Assembly: GCF_037392515.1 (NCBI RefSeq)
Contig: NC_090285.1
Span: forward strand, 2,855,501-2,919,500
From: Haliotis asinina
Lineage: Eukaryota; Mollusca; Gastropoda; Lepetellida; Haliotidae
Reading direction: 5' to 3'
DNA length: 64,000 nucleotides
Part shown: positions 58,223 to 64,000 of the stretch, in pieces
How positions within the stretch are numbered: the first letter of the stretch is position 1
How the letters are laid out: each line of letters starts with the position of its first letter
The notes under the pieces: model-generated
The model's input: only the letters and a program-made list of their open reading frames with translations
Database searches by the model: none
What the model was told of the DNA's origin: nothing
Translations under genes and position numbers: made by a program

Positions 58223-59090
58223 GTTGTGTCTGTCTCCACCAGACGCTACAGACCTTCTGGTTTTGTGTGCCCACCACTGTGTGATAATGGTAGGTCCCAA
58301 GTCACGTGTTAGTCTATTGTTTCCGGGTAACAAAACGATCGCTATTTACACAAATGTCAACAGAATATGTTTTATGAAACCAAACAAATGATTGAAATGA
58401 AACTCCTCTGTAATAATGGACCATCTACTCATGTGCACAGCTCTAATATGCATATACAATATAATGATGAGATCTGTTTACCATGAATTATCTGTTCATC
58501 TGTTTGCATATCGTTAAATATGAGTGGAAAGTGCAGTTATAGCTACTATGGCACACTAAAAGAATGAGCAACAGTAACCTACCTGTTTATTATATGTCAC
58601 CAGCATTGGACACAATGTTGGGCATTATATTTTTAGGAATGTCTGAATTGCAACTAGTACGAAAATTCCGAAGAAACACTAAAATTGTTGTCGTGCTAAT
58701 TTAGTAAATATCCAAAGACGATACACTGACTGTGTACTTGTTGGCAATTGTGCACGTGTGAGAGGGGAACGATTTCATCACTAGGCTAGTCCCAAAACAC
58801 CTGCGTCGGGACTACCCTCGATCACCCAGTTTATTGTCTTTATCTATTAGGCCACATTGTCCAAGGTCTAGACAAGAATTTTAATCGATAGTGTGGTCAC
58901 ATTTTCCCTTCACATACTCAAGTCCCTTCGATGGTCGCGGGAAAGACAATCAAGACAGTTACACTCAGCGTTCCAAACATTAACCTGGATCGTGGCATGA
59001 CTGAGCTTATTTTTTGCCGCTCTCCCGAAATAGGCCATCTGAAGTGAGGAGACTAGATCTACACTATACGACCATTGTCTTCGTCCTAGT
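58223..59090. other. Presumed 5' flank of the BHMT-like gene
   Basis: No clear TATA box found on minus. A tRNA-like fragment is near 58770-58860. Nothing else recognised. Confidence 0.4.
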
Positions 59091-59100
59091 CTTCTGAAGG

Positions 59101-60558
59101 AAATCTCACTTCAAACTGTAATCTAGCCGCAGACTGGTCGATAGCTACCACATAACAACTAAATCTCACTTCAAACTGTAATCTAGCCGCAGACTGGTCG
59201 ATAGCTACCACATAACAACTAAATCTCACTTCAAACTGTAATCTAGCCGCAGACTGGTCGATAGCTACCACATAACAACTAAATCTCACTTCAAACTGTA
59301 ATCTAGCCGCAGACTGGTCGATAGCTACCACATAACAACTAAATCTCACTTCAAACTGTAATCTAGCCGCAGACTGGTCGATAGCTACCACATAACAACT
59401 AAATCTCACTTCAAACTGTAATCTAGCCGCAGACTGGTCGATAGCTACCACATAACAACTAAATCTCACTTCAAACTGTAATCTAGCCGCAGACTGGTCG
59501 ATAGCTACCACATAACAACTAAATCTCATTTCAAACTGTAATCTAGCCGCAGACTGGTCGATAGCTACCACATAACAACTAAATCTCACTTCAAACTGTT
59601 ATCTAGCCGCAGACTGGTCGATAGCTACCACATAACAACTAAATCTCACTTCAAACTGTAATCTAGCCGCAGACTGGTCGATAGCTACCACATAACAACT
59701 AAATCTCACTTCAAACTGTAATCTAGCCGCAGACTGGTCGATAGCTACCACATAACAACTAAATCTCACTTCAAACTGTAATCTAGCCGCAGACTGGTCG
59801 ATAGCTACCACATAACAACTAAATCTCACTTCAAACTGTAATCTAGCCGCAGACTGGTCGATAGCTACCACATAACAACTAAATCTCACTTCAAACTGTA
59901 ATCTAGCCGCAGACTGGTCGATAGCTACCACATAACAACTAAATCTCACTTCAAACTGTAATCTAGCCGCAAACTGGTCGATAGCTACCACATAACAACT
60001 AAATCTCACTTCAAACTGTAATCTAGCCGCAGACTGGTCGATAGCTACCACATAACAACTAAATCTCACTTCAAACTGTAATCTAGCCGCAGACTGGTCG
60101 ATAGCTACCACATAACAACTAAATCTCACTTCAAACTGTAATCTAGCCGCAGACTGGTCGATAGCTACCACATAACAACTAAATCTCACTTCAAACTGTA
60201 ATCTAGCCGCAGACTGGTCGATAGCTACCACATAACAACTAAATCTCACTTCAAACTGTAATCTAGCCGCAGACTGGTCGATAGCTACCACATAACAACT
60301 AAATCTCATTTCAAACTGTAATCTAGCCGCAGACTGGTCGATAGCTACCACATAACAACTAAATCTCACTTCAAACTGTAATCTAGCCGCAGACTGGTCG
60401 ATAGCTACCACATAACAACTAAATCTCACTTCAAACTGTAATCTAGCCGCAGACTGGTCGATAGCTACCACATAACAACTAAATCTCACTTCAAACTGTA
60501 ATCTAGCCGCAGACTGGTCGATAGCTACCACATAACAACTAAATCTCATTTCAAACTG
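59101..60558. repeat. Nearly perfect 60-bp tandem array, 24.3 copies
   Basis: Units start every 60 bp from 59101 to 60481, with 18 bp more at 60541. The unit contains 'aaatctcacttcaaactgta', 'atctagccgcagactggtcg' and 'atagctaccacataacaact'. I count only five substitutions in the whole array (units at 59521, 59581, 59941, 60301 and 60541). Minus-strand frames of 167 and 316 codons exist only because 60 is divisible by three and the unit lacks a stop. It lies about 880 bp upstream of the BHMT-like start codon. Confidence 0.98.
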
Positions 60559-61365
60559 ACCTCGTTTTGTCTATGCAATATGTCATACACCAGGACATAT
60601 CGCTACATGTGCAGAATACACCAACACCATAACATGTGTTTTTTATCCTTCTCCATCATTGAGATCCGGTATCTGTAGGGTCTGGATTTTTCAGCCAGTT
60701 ATTTTATTTAACCAACTATGCGAAGAACCCTCACCTGCTCCATCCCCACAATGTACGCCAAATGTCTTCCACAAACCTTTGGAAAATTCTGCTATGGCCT
60801 TCAATTTTTGTAACCCCCTATCCTTTGGACTTCCTGGTGTAGGTGCAAACCCCACCCACACCCCCACACACACCCAAACCCGCACCCTGCCATAGAATGT
60901 TTAATAGCATGCATGTGAACAACAATTCCAGATTTGCGACGATAATGATGTCAGTTGCGGAAATTCAGTTCTTGTCACGAACGGCCGGTGTGATTAATGT
61001 TACATAATGATGCATACATAGTCGCTCATGGTATACACGGGATGGTGCAAATGTTTGTAACTAATGTTTCTTATGAATCTGGAAGTGGTTTTGTCGCTTT
61101 TCCAACAAACTGCTTGAAGGGTAGCCATGTATGTATTTTATTTGTGTGAACATTCCGATGTAGGTCATCTAGGTGTCCTCATTGAAAGAGAATCGTGTTG
61201 AGCAATAAATGAGATGTACTTTTCTAACGGATGATAACAGATTAATGTAATCATCATACTGGGTCATGAACAAGATATCAAACATCAACACCAAGATACT
61301 ACTCGATTGTAAACTCGGGAAGAGGCAAAGAGCTTCAAAGGAAAAGCGCTACTCTACGAGTAGCA
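60559..61365. other. Spacer without a gene
   Basis: A short C/A-rich stretch ('cacccacacccccacacaca') is near 60855-60885. Nothing else recognised. Confidence 0.45.
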
Positions 61366-61370
61366 CGATG

Positions 61371-61507
61371 CTTGTCGAAGATTCGACTGTCATGACAAGG
61401 TGGTCAGGCTCGCTGGATGACCAGTTATATACATGTGATAGTATTCCATCTGCGTCACATAGTGCTCCTGGTATCGGTCACCAGATTGTCCGGACCAAAC
61501 TCACTTA
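61371..61507 (+). repeat. SINE family B, diverged fragment
   Basis: 'gatgcttgtcgaagattcga', 'ggtggtcaggctcgctg' and 'ccagattgtccggaccaaac' preserve the family order loosely. Confidence 0.5.
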
Positions 61508-61829
61508 ACAATTCGATGACGTAATATATAAGTGAGAGGTTGCTGAAAGCATTGTTAACCCCATAAAAGAACAACCATGACATTCAGCTATACAATGGTC
61601 ATAGCTACTTGAATATGGTTGTAGATTTGTGACTGAATGAAAATCATGCCAAACCGTTTACTCGCTTTCCTCCTACTTCGCCTATTTTTTATCCTTTCGG
61701 GTTCGGAAAATGAATAAGGTGATGAGGGTATGTCATGCCTGGTTGATTACTCAGGATAAGGTGGGTATGGAAGAGTCCATATATTGTGATCAGAGGGGGT
61801 TAGCAACCATTGGGGGAAAAAGGAATGAC

Positions 61830-61970
61830 TGAGAGAGTGAGTTTAGTTTTACACCCCATTCGGCACTATTCCAGCTATATGGTGGCGGTCTGTAAATAAT
61901 CGAATTGGGAACAGACAATCCAGTGAGCAAAGGAATGAGCATCGATCTGCACAAATGGGAACCGGGAGCT
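61830..61970 (-). repeat. SINE family B, partial copy
   Basis: 'gagtgagtttagttttacac', 'ggcactattccagctatatg', 'gtggcggtctgtaaataatc' and 'aatgagcatcgatctgcac'. Confidence 0.85.
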
Positions 61971-62309
61971 GGCATGGGTAATGGAGACGGTCTGATATAC
62001 CACGAGTGGCGGTTAAAATGTTGAATAATACACATTTCACGTGAGTAATTATTAAACATGGGATTGGAAATCCGAGTGCACAACCAAGAGAGGAAATGGG
62101 AGCATACCTTCGATGATGGCGATATTGTATTGTGATATAAAAAAATATTTTTCGAACCGAAGCGAGGGAAGCACGTTGCCAACCTTTGCTCGCTTCGCTC
62201 GTATATATGAAGACTGGTTATATTCTCTACGCTGCGCAACCCCATTTGCGCTACGGTTTGCATGTGTGAACATGTGGGGACATGTCAACCTGCTCGATTG
62301 CTTTTTCCT

Positions 62310-62480
62310 AGTCATTCGTACAGACCGAGGCAAATATATCCAAGAATGCCCATGCAAGTCTAGAAAATGTGGCAAGTCTATATTCCCTTAGCTTTTGAAA
62401 ATGAAGAAAGTCTCAGGGCTCCATTTCATTATATTATCATTGTTTTAAGTATGAACGTTTTACAGTAACATATGTTCATT
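62310..62480 (+). repeat. Dispersed repeat, second copy
   Basis: 'atgcccatgcaagtctag' plus 'aaaatgtggcaag', then 'cagggctccatttcattata' and 'agtaacatatgttcatttc'; the same order as at 55525-55766. Confidence 0.65.
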
Positions 62481-62494
62481 TCCCAAAGAACCAG

Positions 62495-62835
62495 GGTCCC
62501 GAACATACTACCTCATAAACGGTAACTCAGTCATGATTTGGGGTGGGCAGGCCATATGTGCTACATGGATGACATTCTGACAGTGTACGCGAGACCATTT
62601 GCTGGTGAATGGAGTCGGACTAAATTTCATCATGTACAATAACTCGCAACCCCACCGTGATAATTGGCGCAGATGACCCTTATCTTCATGGCATGGCCAG
62701 TTCCTAGTCGAGACCCCAGCCCTATTGAACGTGTGGAAGGAGTTACAGATCGCCCACTCACGTCGGTACGTTGTTTCGGCAACTGTGCGGGAACTCATCA
62801 GTGCTCTTTCTGAAGAGCGAACAATCTTTCCTTGG
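62495..62835 (+). pseudogene. Tc1-like transposase remnant
   Basis: Fragments in different plus frames read NSVMIWGGQA (62524-62553), then TVYARPFAGEW at about 62580, NNSQPHRDNW at about 62640, and the spacing and wording of the SPDLNPIEHVWD block (here with a PIERVWKELQ-like stretch) at about 62710-62750. The frame is lost several times and in-frame stops occur, so it is a dead copy. No terminal repeats identified. Confidence 0.7.
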
Positions 62836-63229
62836 CAACCGACGAGACATGTATGTTCCTAGAAGACCTTGTCAGACTGTGATTTATTCATAAAATCTGT
62901 CGACAGGCAAGGTTGCCTTTTGCCATACAACAGAGGCAGACAATTAATTAACTTGTATTGCAGTGACGCTTAGTAAATTTTGAGTAGTATATGTTAACAA
63001 AGGCTCCAACAAGCAACGCAACCCCACAATGTTGTAAGGTCTATTTGCTTTGTAAGGGACCTGCCTGCCACCACTATCACTGTATTCTGGAGTGATCCTG
63101 ATGTGACCCATATGCCTGCACCCAGTGCGGCCGCCAGAACCGCAAGTCACGATGAGTCAGCATATACAACTGACTGACGAACTGTTATTCTGTCTTCTCT
63201 AGCTTACCGTATTCTTCCATCATGGGACC

Positions 63230-63345
63230 TTTGAAGATCCGAGTTAGAATTGATCTTCAATTACCCATGCTTGTTGTGAAAGGGGACTTACGGGATATGC
63301 TGGCCAAACTCGCTGACTTGGTTGACACATGTCACCGTATCCATA
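63230..63345 (+). repeat. SINE family B, 5' part only
   Basis: 'tgaagatccgagttagaatt', 'acccatgcttgttgtg', 'aactcgctgacttggttgac' and 'acatgtcaccgtatcc'. It ends abruptly before the body seen in other copies. Confidence 0.8.
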
Positions 63346-63800
63346 AAAAAGTGTAAAGTGAAGTAAAAGTGATTGGCGCGATGTAATTCTCTAACCCCTA
63401 TCTTACCGTGTCCTTCCACCATGACTGATGAAGCAATTGTGGAATAAATATTCACGTTGCATTGTGTGACATATTTTAAGCATAGATTTGAGGATGACAG
63501 AAAGGTTGTGGTTACCATGGCATCTGTTGCTCGTCCACTACTATTCCCTCATGTTGTACATACATCTCAATATGTTTGCATTCCTTCGGAACTACAGATT
63601 ATTGCGTCCATGTTTCACTGTGTCTAAATGTCACGTGTCTACAGTAAGAGGAGCCGTGTGACACCATGGCTACATTTCATCAGTACCTTATGGCTTTTGA
63701 GAAATTCAAAGTCTGAAATTGTAGTCGGCAGTCAAGTGATTTTCCTCATATTGTGATCAATAGAGTAATGTACGTTCCTCACACTGAGTCGGTATTTCTT

Positions 63801-64000
63801 CTTGACTGCGTTCCAATTAATGTACTTACTTGGCTGTATACTTACTTACCGACTACAGGGTCAACATACTAATGTGTCAACATACCAATGTCCTAACATA
63901 CTAATGTGACAACATACTAATGCACTAGCATACTAATGTCCCAACATACCAATCTCCCCAATCTCCCAATCTCTTGACTGCGTACCAATTAATGTACTTA
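63801..64000. repeat. 17-bp repeats within a larger duplicated unit, running off the window
   Basis: Eight imperfect copies of a 'caacatactaatgtg' type word at 63860-63955. 'cttgactgcgttccaattaa' (from about 63801) recurs at the very end as 'cttgactgcgtaccaattaa', so a unit of about 170 bp appears to begin again there. Confidence 0.85.

Noticed and set aside
59086-60549. Minus-strand open frames of 167 and 316 codons with a 20-residue repeat
   Set aside because: They exist because the 60-bp unit has no stop in that frame. There is no non-repeat coding sequence, signal peptide or splice context, and one unit change breaks the frame.

Overview
The window reads as metazoan nuclear DNA, most likely from a vetigastropod mollusc and probably an abalone (Haliotis). 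The reasons are intron-bearing ferritin genes of the soma-ferritin type with an iron-responsive element (IRE) in the 5' leader, and many copies of short interspersed repeats ending in a 'gcggcgtaaaac...actcactcactc' tail that I recall from abalone DNA. That species-level call rests on memory, not on a search.

Three protein genes can be supported. (1) A four-exon ferritin at 10875-13613 (+), 170 aa, with TATA box, IRE, consensus splice sites and poly(A) signal. It has lost most ferroxidase-centre residues and resembles vertebrate L chains. (2) A four-exon H-type ferritin at 35377-40008 (+), 171 aa, with identical intron positions, its own TATA box and IRE, and a complete ferroxidase centre. 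(3) A seven-exon betaine-homocysteine S-methyltransferase-like gene on the minus strand (58222 down to 49784), 355 aa, with all three zinc cysteines. The ferritins are tandem duplicates that would share post-transcriptional iron control; the methyltransferase is an unrelated neighbour.

The rest is dominated by tandem arrays and SINEs. From left to right: a 46/47-bp array (1-3571), a 48-bp array open on both strands (5200-6510), ferritin 1 (about 10.7-13.9 kb), SINE- and microsatellite-rich spacer with a Tc1-like remnant (about 19.2-20.3 kb), a 50-bp array inside a SINE (about 22.9-23.2 kb), a foldback element (about 24.7-25.0 kb), a degenerate array with a SINE insertion (26.1-26.8 kb), a 41-bp array (29.35-29.5 kb), a pair of 62-bp direct repeats (31.0/32.0 kb), a duplicated tRNA-like SINE (32.5-33.0 kb), ferritin 2 (35.2-40.2 kb), a second Tc1 remnant (42.75 kb), a 34-bp array interrupted by a SINE (44.4-46.25 kb), the methyltransferase (49.5-58.2 kb), a nearly perfect 60-bp array upstream of it (59.1-60.56 kb), and a third Tc1 remnant (62.5 kb).

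The most unusual signal is that two tandem arrays have monomers that are copies of a gene's own exon-intron boundary. In ferritin 1 the end of exon 1 plus its GTGAGT donor is repeated every 36 bp, so extra donors fall in frame. In the methyltransferase the end of exon 5 plus its donor is repeated every 46 bp for exactly 45 further units (2,070 bp), nearly all keeping a strong donor. These 'splice-donor minisatellites' are the feature most worth following up.
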